From Neodontobutis hainanensis (taxonomy: Eukaryota; Chordata; Actinopteri; Gobiiformes; Odontobutidae), in assembly GCA_024349245.1 (NCBI GenBank), contig JALDNG010000022.1, positions 1,568,001-1,632,000 of the forward strand: a DNA stretch of 64,000 nucleotides, in the 5' to 3' direction. Below the pieces are notes generated by a model. The model was not told where the DNA came from. It searched no databases and saw only the letters and a program-made list of their open reading frames with translations. Positions 36,001 to 51,000 of the stretch are shown one piece after another; position 1 is the first letter of the stretch, and every line of letters begins with the position of its first letter. Both the position numbers and the translations under genes were made by a program.

Positions 36001-39000
36001 ATAAATAGTTCCACTGATGATTTCACGGGCAGTATCTGGTATAGTTCTTGGTCATATAACTTATGATCACATGTTAGCAATAAATTTGCGATTTAGACTT
36101 TAAATGTTGTCAGTAAAGTTTGTGCTTGCATTTAATATTATTGATTTATTCAAATATTATTTTTGGCTACGCAGTCCCCACTGAGTTTGCATTGCTGTAA
36201 TTATGATGGTTGGTAAATATTAGGTTACTGCTTGCCCACCACTTCTACCAGAGACCAAAGTGTTACTGGGCCTGCTGTAGTGATCATATGTGTGTTCAGC
36301 TGCAGACCCATTTGGACTCGGCCCAGCGTCAGCAGCGGACAGAAGAAGACCTCAACCTGGTAATCCAGAGGAAGTGTGCTCAGCTGGAGGAGGAGCAGAA
36401 AAAGTGAGTGATTGCCATTGTTCAGGGAAGGGAGGGTGGCTTGTCAGGTTCAATTTTAATGGAAATATATTAGGAAGAAAGCGAATCTAAAAAAATGAAT
36501 AAATATAGTCTGTCAGTCAAGAACAGTTTTTTGGACTCTGATACAAAGCAGCAATATCAGTAACAGGAATAAGCTTGTTGTTTCCTTTTTTATAATATAC
36601 TACTTATCAAGTCTCTTAAAGCACTAACTATTAGAGAGAAATATTTCTAACATGTATTGGTCTTGGAGTTGGGTTCAGACCTGCCTTTTACTGATAATCC
36701 AATATATATATACTTTTTATTTGGCTATAGCAAATAATAGACAGTTTATTTTTTAAGATGCCAAGCTTTAACCTCTTAATGTAAGTATTATACAGATGGG
36801 GTATTCAGCAAGTTGTTCAGTCACTGTTTAGTATTTTTCAGTAGACTCTAACATGGGTTTGGCTTCATGTCAAACTTTACTGCTTTACTGTAACAGGGTG
36901 TGTCTTGAGGGTAAGAATGATATAAACATTTTGGTAAATTGCTGTACAGTACAAGCAGATCTGGATAGAATTAAAGCTAAGTTGTCACAGGCTTTATAAA
37001 ACTGTCACACATGTTCACGCTGTGTGGTTGGTAAGGGTGGATCTACATCTAAGAGTGAAATCATGCTGTGTGTGGGTTGTGTTTTATTTTCCTGTGTATT
37101 CTGTGACATTTGCCTGTCAGACAAAAAATGCCAAAATATCCCTCAGAGTCAAACGGCTTGTTATTTCCAGGTGTGCAAGCCTCAGCCAAGTCAACTCCAT
37201 GCTGAGGAACCAACTGGAGCAGGCTGACACTTTTAACCAGGGTCTAACTGAGAGCTTGTGGAAGGCCCAAGAAGATTTGGAGCTGTGTGAGACACATCTG
37301 CACAGAAAAGAAGAGGTGAGGGGGAAAAAAAAAATCACAAAACTGCACTCAATTGCCTGAGTTAGAAAAAGATTAGGCAAAGCTAAAGGTTATTCAGTTT
37401 TACACAAAAATTGCCCAATTGCCTCTTATTGAGTTCACCAAAGGTTGGAATTCCATTCATTGCCAGTTTCATCAATTCATTCTCTTTCCCTCTTCATTTT
37501 ATTGCTATGATTTCTGAATTGTTGTTTCCTGTGAAAACATTCCAACTGCTGAGGGGGGAAGAAAAATTTGTCCAAACAATCTGTCGTTCGTGCTGTAAAT
37601 GAGCTACATCTGTTGATTCAGGGAAATCCAATTATTTGTGAGTGTGCCAGTATTCAGTAATTCCAGTATTGCATCTGTTTGGTATCACAGTAAAAGGAGA
37701 GGTGCCATCATTTGTTGTAAACAGCACCCACCACCATCATCTTCTGCATTTCTCAACAGACAAGCGCCTCTCACATTAGTCGTGAACAGGCTCGTGTCAG
37801 AGAACTGTGGCGCCAGGCTGCCTCCCTGCGAAGCACTTTCACGCAGCTAAGGACTTTCACTGACAGGTGAGTGTGGCGCACTGCCAGAATCCCTCTGGCA
37901 ACTCAGGATTTCACAAATGCCCTCACACTCACACATGCAACCATGAGCCATTGATCAAAAGGGAACAGGTCATCAGGGTCAGCAGCTCCCCGGCTCATTG
38001 TTTCCTCACTGGGGGGACATGAGGTGTCTGGGCTCAGTGTTGAAGTCATCTATCAGGATTGAGCTAGATCCCTTTTAAGAGCCAGCCTCTGTTATGTTAA
38101 ACCACTGTAAGCACTGTTGAGTAATTTGCTATATAACTAAAGAGCTCATCTCGTTTATGGCTCTAACTATAATAGTCTGCTCTGAAGTCAGACATCAAAG
38201 TGAGTCTCAATCCCAGTTTAAGCACCAGAGACATCCATCCCCGGCTTACTAAGACAAACACACTGGTTTTCAGTAAACTAATGACTTTCAACATACTTGA
38301 GTTAAAACAGATTATTATGGATATATGCTGTGTCTTGTTCACTAACCTTGAAGAATGTGATTGTTTTCAGGATTCTGTCGGATGTGCGTGGGGAGTGTGT
38401 CTCTGTCAGCAAAGAGCTGCATGTTGCCTGCATGAACCTAGAAGCTAGAGTGACGCAGAAGGGCACCTCTAGTGGTGTGGAGAAGACAGAACTGGAGCGC
38501 CAGCTGAGAGACAAACTCATGGAGGCCATGCAGCTACAGGGTCGCTGGGATGCTGAGAAAGTTCAACTCAATTCCAGGTTATAAAGTTCAGAATGTAGCT
38601 ACTTATACCTTCTATAGTAAGTATAAAGAAAAAAGTAACATTATCAAATCACAAGGCATTAAAACTACTTATACGTACATGTTGTATCAGAGAAACATAT
38701 ATAAATTGTTATTTTAACTTGTTAATTAACAAGCTACCCAAATTTATACTCAAAAAATAATGTGGGACTTCTGGTAATGATCTAATTTTTCATGAAAAAT
38801 GTAAAAAGAAATGTTATCCTCTTCAGTCAGAACACACTGTTCTACCAACAAATTGAATAAAATAGTTTCTACTTGAAGGCCATCAAATATTTCTACATTC
38901 ACATAATGTATGTCTATAAAGTCTCTGGTTTTCTGAAGCAAATCAGGACAAAAAGAAAACACACAGTGGCTCTGACATCAAAGTTCAAACATGATCCATT

Positions 39001-42000
39001 TTGAAATTCATATTCCAAGTAGGGCTTCTTTGATCAACACAATTTTGCCCATCTTTCTATTAACGTGCTGCTCATGTGGTGACATAGACATTTTACCATG
39101 AAATGTGATTACCTTTATGCTCTTATTGATGTCAAGGTCTTATAGTAAAATTGTATCCAGACAATATAAAAAGAAAGGATTACTTATTATACTCAATTTT
39201 TTTTCTCACATTGTATTCTGGTCAATATTTTAGAATTCTGGAGCTGAGTGACACAGTCAAGCACCTTCAAAAGCAAAACACAGAGAAGGACGCCAGCCTC
39301 AACACCATGCAGCTCAGTCTGGACAGAATGGTAATCAGTTTGGGGAGGTGGCAGATAAATTGGTGGTAAAAAGGGGCTAAATTTGGCTGTGGTCTTGACT
39401 TTTGAGTTAAGGTTTGATAAACTCCATAACCTCCTTGTCTAGAAAGCCGGCAGCTGGGAAATGTCAGGAGGGCTGTATGTGTGCTTATCTGACCTTATTG
39501 CTTTCCTGTTCAGGAGTTGAGAAGAACAGAGGATAAAGCAAAGACGGAGGCACTACACACAGAAAACCAAGCTCTCCAAGCGTTTTTGCGCCATATTCAT
39601 CAGGTAGAGTTAGTTTAATAGGAGATAGAATTACATAAGTGTGTGATCTGTGTTACAGTACAACAGTTAATGAGATGTGTGAGATTTAATGATATTAAAT
39701 CACAATATGCCTGATTCATTGGCATATTGATTCATTGGCATGCTCTAGCACATTGCGGTGGCACTGTGGCAGAGTGGTTAGCACTCCGACCTCACAACAG
39801 GAAGGTCCTGTGTTCGATTCCCATCCAGGACAGGGCCTTTCTGTGTGGAGTTTGCATGTTCTCCCTGTGTCTGTGTTGGTTTTCTCTGGGTGTGCCGGTT
39901 TCCCCTACCACCATAAACATGTACAATATAGGACTACAGATGGAAATGAGCTGTTAAGCTATAATCTGGTAAAAGCATCTCTGCTCCGGCTTAATGTACC
40001 TTGTACACTGTTCTGAAGAAATAAACAAATCTATATAATTAAAAAGACACTATAAAGTCATAAGTCCATTTCACAACTGAGAGAAAGACACTTAAAGTAA
40101 ATAGTTGGTTAACTTATGCTTATTTGTCATGTATTGTCATTAAATATGTGTTCATCCCGATGGTTTATTTTTGTGTAACACATCTGCAGATCATGAATAA
40201 CAGCGATGATGATAATGGCAGACCTGACAGTGTGTCCACCTCACCTTGCCACGGCTGGTCTCCTTTGAGAAGCCCTGCCCTGATGGCTGTACAGAGTGCT
40301 CTTTCCAAACACCAAAAACAAACAAAGGTCAAACATGCAAGGCATATGATTGTTAACTATTAAACATAATGCGTTAAATATAACTTCTAAGTGAACCTTG
40401 CAGGATCTCCGTGGGTGTCTGGATGCTGCTCTGGAGCAAGTGGATACACTGCGTGAGCGAATAAAGGAGAAGGACTCTGAAAGGAAAGAGCTCGATCAGA
40501 AAATCCAGCTGCTTAAGAGGGAAAGTCAGGAGGCTCAAAAAGCTCTGGAAGAAAGTCTGAGGGAAAACAAAAGATATCAGTGCTCACTGGAACTCAACTC
40601 CAGGTGCTAATGGTGGTTCCTGCTTTGTTGTAAGGTCTCAAATGAGCCAATTGAAAATCACTTGTTTTAGTCCAGGGCATTGTTTTAATAGTTTATGTTT
40701 AACAGTGAGAAAAGCAGCCTGGAAAAGCTCTTATTAGGGCTGCAGCAGGAGGTGGACTCACAGCGTGCTGAGCTGGATGCACTACGAGCTTCCTCACAGG
40801 AGCTCCAGAGACAGCGAGACCTCCTTCGGCAGCAGAGAGAAGATCTAGAGATGCAGCTGACAAGACAACGCACAGAAGCCCAAAGAAGGTACAACAGCAG
40901 CACAGAGAAGTACACTGGACAGAACACATCATGTCAGCTACGATTGTTTTTTAACTTTGTGTGTTTACAGAACAGATCAGTAACACATGGTCTGCCACAG
41001 TACACAACCAGTTTGGATTCAAACGTTAATGATTGAGACATTGCATTACTGCAGTCATGCAAGAGAGGCCTTTTTCTTCTCTGGTTTCATTTGCAAAAAT
41101 AATTAGTGGAATATCGGATAAGGGCATGTAATCCAACCAACAAACTTTGGCTGAGCCATTTGTTTATGATATATTTTTGTGTTTTTCAGTGAAAGGAGCC
41201 TTGAGGAGCTTGAAACAAAGCACTCTGATTTACGCAAGGAGTTTGTGACAGTGAAAGAGGCATTGAGTCAGTTGACTCTGCAAAAAGAGGTGTTAGAAGA
41301 TGCCAAGGCCAGTCTTGCTCTGGCGCTCAATAAGGTATACTAGTAGTCATATGGCCACCACATTCTTAGTTTTATTCCTTCTTAATTCCAATTATTGTTT
41401 TTAGATGGAGTCCCACTACACTACTCAGCAGCTAGCCCTCACCAAAATGCAGACTCAGGAGGCTGCTCTCAAAGATTCTCTGGCCAAAATGGCTGCTCTG
41501 AGTGAAGGCTTAGCCAAAGACAAGGTGGAACTCAGCCGTCTTCTGCTGCAGGTCAGTCTGCTAACTGCAACATTGTGTAGTTGATTAAAAGAGAAAAGAA
41601 GTATGTTGTGTGTGTTTTCCCAATAGGCAGAAGGTGAAAAGGCTGAACTCGGAGAACGCAGGCGCGAAGCTGAAGTCGAACGTGTAGCAGCCAGAGAGGA
41701 GGCAGCACGGGTGCAACAAAAGATGATGAATCTGCTCGCTCAGAAACAAGCTCTAGAGAACTCCCACAGCCACTTGCAGGACGTGTGCCAGAAGCTTGAA
41801 GCAGAGCTGGGCCTGCTGGAGAAGAAGAACTCTGAGGCCACAGAGCAGCTCTCTCAGGTCAGGACCCTGAGCTGCTCTCACACCTCTTCCTAAAATCACC
41901 TGGGAGAACAACGCTAATGTTATTAATAGCTTTCAGCAGGCTTATGGTGCTTGCTGCTGAAATAAATTAGACACACAGGACACATGTGCCGTGTCTTTAG

Positions 42001-45000
42001 TCTTTTCTGGGGGATATGAAGATCATTTGTATCTCCACTATGTGCTTTATGGGGAACTTGGGACATAACAAGGGACTTTTATGAACAAATGTGAACTGGA
42101 AATGATAAATGGAAAGACATATAATATCCTGAGGGGGTTTAGGGAAACATAATAAATTAACACCTGAAGTGTGTCCTCAGCATTTCCAGGTTTACCTCTT
42201 TCGCCTTTCAAAGAATGAAAAGAATTCTTTGTTTTATTATCTGTTCTGAATGTGAAACTGGGATACCCATGTTTCTCTCAGTCCAATATTACAAACCTAA
42301 ACAATCTGACAAATTCTTTCTAAACATTTTTAGATAACTTATCTAGAAAAATAAATCTGCTGTGCCAGAAACAAGCCATAGGGTGGCCTCTGTTACACCA
42401 GGCTTGAGTTTCATAATCTTACTAAGCACTGATCACATCCACAACATTGGTGTACTTCATCCAGTCCCATTTATAACTGAGGACATGCCTCAACGCCTTA
42501 GGTTCTGTTTTATTTTCTCTTTGCTACAGAAAGTTGTTTAAAAATTATTTACTTTAATTCAAAGATTCTGTGCTGTTCTCATGAAATTAAATTATAACTA
42601 TAACTTGTTCCCAGTTGCCCAAAATAGGTCCCATGATTAAGGCTGTAATTGGGAAAATAAATGTAACCCCACAAATCATTTTTGTTTTGCTCGAGGCAGT
42701 CCATTTGTAATCACCTGAGAACTTCTATAGGTTTTCAGAGATCACCCAAAATGCAGTTTAATTTATGGTTCATAAATATTACAGTCTGTGTTAGTGTACA
42801 AGTGTTTGCCCTGTATAAATTAAAAGGTAGTAATGCTCAATGCAGTCTATACACGTCATGTGATTCTTGCTTCATGTTGTAGTATTTTTGATTATTCTGT
42901 ATATCAGCTGAACATACTGTATATCTAATTATGTAATCAGTTAATGGTTAATACAAATAATGGTTATGAATAAGATCATTAATGTGTAATGTTTCTGACC
43001 TCCCCATTTGGATTAATTGGCTGAAGTGTGTTCATCTCCAGGTCAACAAGCAGATGCAGAATGTTTCAGAGGAGCTGTGTGCGTGCAGGAAAGAGCTTGG
43101 GACACAGACCCCAGCCCTAAAAAGAGCGATCAGTGATAGTGAGGAGCTGGCCAAGGACAGAGCTGCTCTCGAAGTCAAGCTAAGTTCTGCCGAGCGAAAG
43201 GCCTCTGGTCTCATGGAGGAACTGGCTTCACTTAGGTCACTTTCTAAGCTTTTTTGATGTTTTATCTGAACCTATAAATGCACTGTTGTCCTAAGATCTA
43301 CAGGGGTAGTGTTTCACTTTGTGTGCACCATTTCAGCCTTCGGCACAAGCTTATTGAAATTGTCTTTATCCCTTCTCATTGGTTAAAGCTACTTTTTCCA
43401 TGCTATTGATTCATTGTCAAGAGCATCATAGATCTATTTGGAAATTATGCACCTAGGGGTTCAAAGGTCTTTTTAAGAGCTAAAGCCTGATTTACTGTGT
43501 TTTCTTCAGAGCAAAGAAGGAGTCTCTGGAGACTACTTTGTTTGAGAGCCAGGAGCTTGCATCGTCTCTGGAGGCAGAATGCAACCGGATCGATGGGGAG
43601 AGACGCAGTTTGCATCTTGCTAACGACGCACTGACGCGTGAGTAGCCCGCTCCCACTCAGACCCCTCTGTCCTCTGTGCTAAGCCCCCTGGCCCTGAAGT
43701 CTTCCCAACAGCCCACAAGAGATCATATTTTAGCTGTGAGCTCTGCAACAGCTGGTGTTGCAGGATGCTTTTTGGTTGACCGTGCTCACACCTCTGTACA
43801 AACACACATGGATCGGACAGGAAGTGTAAAGAGCATAGAATATAATCCCATAACCATTCTCTATTGTTGGGTCTTTCATTAAGATACTTTTTGGGGTTAC
43901 GATTTGGCTGTTGATGTATTTTTCTTTCAAGGTGAGACTGCTCGAATGCGAGCAGATGCTGAACATCAGTTTGGAGAAGCCAAACAAGAGCGGAGCAAAC
44001 TGGAGGAAAAGCTGTCTCAGGTGAAGAGGAACGCAGAGGCAATGTTAAAACAGAGAGAACAAAGTCACAAAGAGCAACTAGAAGCTGAACATGAGCAAAA
44101 GGTACATTAAGATGGAGTATGCTATGTTGGCTTTAAAGACCCCTTATAACCCTTAAGGCGGCAGTATAGCTCAGTGGGTAGAGCGGCCGTCCTTCGACCG
44201 GCGGGTGGGTGGTTCGATCCCTGCTCAAAACATCCCAAAACATCATAACATCCCACTCTCCCCCGCATACTGTCGTTGTGTCCTTGGGCAAGACACTTAA
44301 CCTACATTGCCTCCAGTGAAGTTCTGTAACACTGGTAATAGTTTAATGTATGTAAAGTGCTTTGAGTGCCTACTACAGTAGGTGGAAAAGCACTATATAA
44401 AAATAAAGATTATTATTATAACTGGTGGTGTGTGTAATATGCCTTACAGGAGCGCAAGTTTGCTGAACTGACATTACAGAGAGATCAGGCTGAGGAGCAG
44501 CTGAGGAGACAGTACGAGGAGCGGTGTTTGCAGAGCCAAAAGGAGCTGCAGCAGGTGCAGGAGGAACTGGCCCGACTGCAGCACAACTCCAAACAAAGCC
44601 TTCTGCAGGCAGAGAGTGAAAAGCAGCATGTGTGTGGTTTGACATTCCAGATAGTTTATGAGCTTTATTTAATAGAATAATATATAGTATATAATGTTGA
44701 GGGAGTGTTTGATTGGATCAGGGTGCACCAGTTGTCAGATAACTAAGTCTTTACTCATAGGATGTGGTCTGTTAGAATGGACCAACCATTAGCCAACACT
44801 CCTCCCTGCTTTTCATTTGTGGTAGTCATTTAAATGCCACTGCATTTTGATAATGGTTTAAAGAAACTGGTGGCACAGCAATAAAATGTAAATTTTGATA
44901 ATAATAGCTGTGCTATCAAACATATTTTTATGACTTTTTGAACTTGTTAGAATTCCTATTGGAAGAACACCATGACTAGTTAATCATCATAAGTAACATT

Positions 45001-48000
45001 AACTACTACTGTACCGGTTTGAAAAATTAAGTTTTTTGTTGCAGGCTTTGTCCAAGATAGAGGCTGAAAAGGTTGGACTTACTGAGAAGCTGGCATCTCT
45101 AAAACATGACCTGGCCACAGCAGACATGGAGCTAGAGCGTATTAAGAGGGAGGCACACAGCAAACAACAACATGACAAGGTACAACATCTTAGCTTTGTG
45201 TACCTCACAGAGCACACTTTAATTAGAGTTTGTTTCAGAATGCATTAGATGTCCTTTGTTCTGAGTTGCAACATCTGCAAACTCATTTTGAGGAGTCTTT
45301 GAACGCCCATGAGGATGCCAAGAGGATTATGACTGAGCAGATTAAAGAACTGAACCAGCAAAAAGAAGATGCAAAACAAGAGGTGAGAACATGTAAAACA
45401 TTACATTACAGCACATTACCTGGTTGATTGGTGAGTAATTACTCTGATTAACATACCATCCTAACCAGATGATACATACAGAATATATAAGTGACATTTG
45501 TTTCTATTTGACAGTATCATGAGAAATAGTAAAGTCTTTGGAGGTATGAATTTGTCACCAATTAGATGACAGTAAGGGATTGTACAATCATGGAAACACA
45601 GGAAATTACAGCAGTGTTTGCCTTGGCACAGGGGTGGAGGTCTTGGATATGCTTCTACTGCGGGAGAGTTTGTACCAATTAGTACCAATGTGGGGAGAGC
45701 CATTAACCAAAGCCCTTTGTTGACATTGGCTGATGCCACAGAGCTTTACTAGCATCATGATGCCTTCAGGTGCGTAGTCCAGGGGGCCATATTCTACGAG
45801 GCAAGGTGGTGTCCACTTTTAAGACTCCTGCTGCACTCTCTCTTTCTTCCGAAAGTTCCCCAATATAAATCTTACCTTTGTTGACCTTAATATAAACAGA
45901 GGATTGCAATTACACTATAATTCCTGCCAAGTGACATACATCTCCAAGTTAAATGAAAGCAGTAAATCTCATCTCTTGGGGTTAGCTGAGGTCAGGAAAG
46001 CAGGCAAAGGGTCAATGGGCGTTTTCGTAAAACAATAACCTCATAGTCATCTCATTAGATTGAAGTACAGAGCTGTAAAGGCCTCACCAATTCTTGATTT
46101 AAATGCCTGGAGAGCCAGGAAAATGGGATTGTTTATCAGTGGGAGGCTTTTTTGGTTTTAGTTTTAAAAAAAAAGCTCCAATGAACATCATCCTGTCTTT
46201 AGTCTGTATCTTTAGTCTTGTCAGAGAATAGTGAATGTGGTTGTGTGGAGCCAGAGCAGCCAGAGATTTGAGGTTTGGACAGTCCCTTCCCGCTGTAGAT
46301 CTTGTCATGCTTCTGTGACACTGGCGTATTTGGCTGCCAATGTATACTGCATTCGTTTAATTATTTTTACTAATCCCATCTCAGGATTCTCATGTCAGGC
46401 TGTGACAGTGGAGTGTGAATCTGTGAAACAGTACAAGAGAGCATATATAAAAAAGAAAAAGCAAATGGAAAGAGTGAGAACAAGATGGGAGGATATGGTC
46501 CCTGGTACCAAAATATGAAATCAAAGTTTGAGTTAACCCCTTGTTTAAATAAGCCGGTGGGAGAGTGTTTATTTTTTCCCTTGCAGCAGCGAAAGGCTGG
46601 CTCCACTGGGACTCCAGGTCCCTCTGTCTCATCCACATAATACAACACTGCTGCCCTCATATTCTCTGCCCCTTTCCTACACTCCCCTCCACAAAAAATC
46701 TGATAAAATAAAGTATAATTGTCTGGATCCGCACTGGCTTGTTTTTTCTCACATTAAAGTTTATGAGAAAAAAAACAAAAAACATCTTGTGTGGCCTCTG
46801 AGAACACTCCTCGTCCTCCCTCCTTCCCTGACAGAGTGGTGGGGGGTGGGTGGGAGGGCTGCTGTTTATCATGTTGCACTCTGTGGATTCTTTACACTTC
46901 AAGCAGCAGCAAGGAGATGGGGAGAGACAGCACCTGGCTTCGAGCCCAACTGGCTCGTATCCACGCCAAGATAAGCCCTGTCCTCCCTATTTCTCACACA
47001 AACACAACATAATGCCATAAAACAGAATATAGGTCATGTAGTTTCATGAGATTGTGCAAACACGTTTTGGCTTTTAAATGGCAAGTTCAAATACAACATT
47101 ATTACTTAATTTAAGTAATTAAGGCTTTAATGAGCTTCAATGGTGACACCGTTTTATTTCACATATAGTGAACTAACCCAAAATCTTTATCTTTGCTGAA
47201 CATTAAGATTGAAGGCCTTCGTCACCAGTTACAAGAAGCTGAAGATGAGGTTATTAAAATTCGATGTGAGCTGATTGAGGCTCATAGAGGGCTTCAGGAC
47301 TGTGCACAGGAGCGAGACGTGCAACGTAAGGAAGTCCTAGACCTTAAAAGGCTCTTAGGAGATGAGACAAGGGAGAAAGAGGCCATTCAAGTGACCAATA
47401 AAGAACTCAGAACCCTTATCAAGAGAGCAGAGAGTGACAATAGCAGGTAGGGTTCTTATGAAGGCAAATGTTGGACCTGAAGTTGCTTGTTTCTATGATA
47501 ACTTTCTGACTTACTGAGTAGCTTGAGACGAGCTGCAGAGGAGAGGGAGCAGAAAGTGTCCCTCTTAGATGAATGCCAAAGCTCTATGCAGCAGGAGGCC
47601 ACCACATTACGAAGCAGTATGAGAGAACTGGAGAGGGCTCACTTAGAGGCACGCAGAGAGCTGCAGGAGCTGCGGAGACAGGTAAAACATTAATAAATGT
47701 ACTTTAGTCATTTATTTGTGTAGGTGTCAAACTTATATAGTATAGTGATGTGTTAAAACAACCAGGTAAAAAGCCTTGATGGAGAGAATAGACAGCAAAA
47801 AGAAGAACTGCAAGAGTTACATGCTCGTGTTTGTCAAGAGGAGCAGAAGGAAGAGGAGGCACGTCGTGAAGCTTTCACTCTGAGACAGAGAGTAATAGAG
47901 AGTGAAGCTGGCAGAGATGCAGCACTCAATGAGGTAGTGCTCCTGGAATGAGTCTATTAATATCATGAAATAAAACGTTGTACCTTTGAATGCATAATTC

Positions 48001-51000
48001 TCTTTCCAATTACATGACACTTAGATAAAATTAATGTTCTCCACATAACTCAAATCTGTGCAATGCACATTAGTTGGTGTAATTACAAGTTAAACCTTTT
48101 CCATCTCTAAAATTTTTATTTCTAAATATACTTATACTTTGTAAATAATTTGAATTTGCAAATGTATTCAGTTGTATTTAGACATTTAGCTCAATGTGTT
48201 TAACACTATACTATACTATACTTTGTATCTGTCTTTAAGTATTTGTGAGCCAAAATCTATTCCAAATGCAGGATTAAAGATGACAAATTAAACACGATTA
48301 ATACTCATATTCGGATGAACATTTGTTTTTATTTGTTTGTACAGGTTGCAGGTTTGCAGCGTTGTGTTGCTGAACTAGAAACAGCTAAGCAGCAGAACCA
48401 AAAACTACTGCAACAACTAGAGGTTAATCAGCAGCAGCGTGAACAGAGGCACAGAGAGGCCTCTGCCCAGCTGGAGGGAGCACTAGAGGACGCTATGGTC
48501 CAAATTAGACACCTAACTATGAAGGGCGACCTCAAGGAAAGCAAGGTTCAGGGCCTGGAGAAGCAACTTGACTTGGGCAATGCCAAACAGAGAGATCTGG
48601 AAATCCAGCTGGCAGGTTTACATTCAGCACTACGCCAAACTGTTATTAACAGTCATTTAACAGGCACAACAGGTTCTCACAGAGGATCTACATCTCCCTG
48701 GAGAAAGCAATTTAACAGTATGTCCATGCTCCTTATGCTGCTATTTTCATCTAGCGTTTGTTAATGTGATAGATAAATATACTATGTTGGTTGTTAGAAG
48801 GTGATAGTCGAAGAGATACTGAGGCTGAAGAGTTTAATGTGGAAACAGTCATCCAGGGAATTCAGCAGGAACTCAGAGATGCACAGGCAGGCAAGGTAAG
48901 TTTTATAAAAAGTTTTTACTTTTAACTGTTATTTTTCAGCTATTTTGTACTTTCAAAACTTCTGTTGTAGGATAAAGCAAGGTCTCAAGTAGAGAAGTTA
49001 GGACATCAAGTGACGGAGCTACAGGACAGCTTGAATAAATCCATCAGCAAAATTGAACAACTACAGAAGTCCTTAAAGCAATCAGAGGATGGTATATAAG
49101 CTTTATTCATTATTAATACTACAATTTACTAAATTGAAAGTATATAGTGTGCAGTATATGATGTTCTGTGATGTTTTCCCAGGAAAACAAGAGATGGAAG
49201 AGCGCTTGCACAAGGCTCAAACTTCTTTAACTCTTCAGGAGGATGTAGTGGATCATACAGAGAGAGAGAAAAGACGCCTTAAAGATGAGCTGGCTTGTCT
49301 TAAAAATACTTTGCTATCAGCTGAAGCTGAATCCAGGGCACTGAGAGTATGTAGAAAACTCAAAAAATATTAAATGAAAAAGATGTAGCATTTTCCACAA
49401 CTTTTAGTTTCATTCTTTTCCACAGGACAAGTTGGAGCATTGGAAGGGCTCTGAATCTCAGGTAAATGCCGAACAACTAAAGCTAAAGGAGTCTCTGGAG
49501 GCGGCTGAAAGACAGGTTAGCCACCTTGAGCTCTCACAGCGCTCCCTTGAGGGTGAGTTACAGCGTGCTCAGCTCAGGGCTGTGGAGCTGGAGGCAGAGC
49601 TGGGAGCTCAGCAGGACAGACTGATAGAGCTGAGGAGGAAACTGGGTGAGAGTGAGGACCAGTGTGCTGCTCTAAGGGTCAGCGAGGAAAGGCTGGCTAC
49701 ATTATTGTCACGAGCTGAAACAAATGAAAGCCAGTTGAGGGAGCAGATTCACAAACTGTCAAACTCTCTGAATGACAGCCACACTAGCACTGGATCTATG
49801 CAGGAGCAGATAACACAACTACAGAGGGCTCTTGGTGCCAGTGAGCAGGACCGCAGGATGCTGCAGGTACAACCTATCACCAAATGACTAGACAACAACT
49901 TAAAAAAAAATGTTTATTAAATCTTATATTAAAACAGGGGGACAGTTTTTCTTTTGGTTTAGCTTTGATTTACAGTGCCATAATGTAAGCTCCTCTGCTC
50001 CAGACAAACCACTCTTATTTACATTTGTAGCTGAGGTTTTTCTGAAGGTCTTTACACATTCAGCAGTAAAAGGACTGGGCAGCTCATTTATTCTCTTCTC
50101 TGGAGAGCTTTGAGGCTACACATTCAGAGATACTGCACAAACAAAAAAATGAGACACGTCAAATAAATCTTCCATTTTGCTAGAAAGCTTTTGTTTGTTT
50201 GCAGTAAACGTGAGAAAAACTACAGCCATTTTGACAGGTGTCAGGAACTATAAAAGAGAAAAAATAGGATGGATTTGCCAAAGTGCAAAATCATGTTTGT
50301 TCAGTGCTATTTAACTATACATTTATGTGTCTTACAGGAACGTCTAGACAAAACACGAGGATCCCTCTCTGAGACTAAGAGGCTGAACTACACTCTAACA
50401 CATAACCTTCAAAGAGGCCAAGAGGATGCCACACTTCAGTGTTCTGAGCTGGAAAAGCTTAACAGCACACTTAAAGAGGTAGCTGAAACAGGTTAAGGGT
50501 GGAGATAAAATTCCAATCCATATTTTAATGCTCATCGACTGTTCCCTAGAGCTTGAAGCAGCGTCAAGAAGCTGAACTTGAAGCTCATCAGTTACAGAGA
50601 GAGAAGACAGAACTTCTAGACAAAATCAAGGCTCTCAAAGGTTCTTTGCAAAAACTGCAGAGTGAAAGAACAGAGTTGGAGAGGGTCTTCACACGCCTGG
50701 GTAATGATAAAACAGCTCTGAGAAAGTCCCTGGAGAAGGTGAGACATGTATCTATCATGCAGTGAACATAAACAATGGTCTGAAGACAGAGAAGGGAAAT
50801 GAAAAACTTACCTAAAAAATACAGATAAAAAAGTAGAAGATGGATTTATAATGCTACTGTACAGTTTAAATGGTACTCAGCGTCCCAGGACAACACAAAG
50901 CCCTAAGTCCTGTAGAGACCTAAAAAAACCCAGTGTGTAATAAAAGGTAAAAGATCTGAAGTACTACAAGTTAGGCAGCCAAACCGCATAAGGCTTTAAA

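Noticed and set aside
44157..44230. Functional tRNA gene
   Set aside because: Box A and box B are good, but the arms do not form a full cloverleaf and the segment continues into a SINE body and tail.
46403..46500. Possible extra crocc2 exon after an AG acceptor
   Set aside because: The translation (KQYKRAYIKKKKQMERV) is lysine-rich but lacks rootletin heptads, and no clear donor follows.
46905..46972. Exon-like stretch (SSKEMGRDSTWLRAQLARIHAK-type reading split as EMGRDSTWLRAQLARIHAK) in crocc2 intron 23
   Set aside because: It reads like coiled coil, but the in-phase end is followed by ATAAGC, not GT, and the only GT inside (GTATCC) gives the wrong phase for exon 24. Exons 23 and 24 already join in phase 0.
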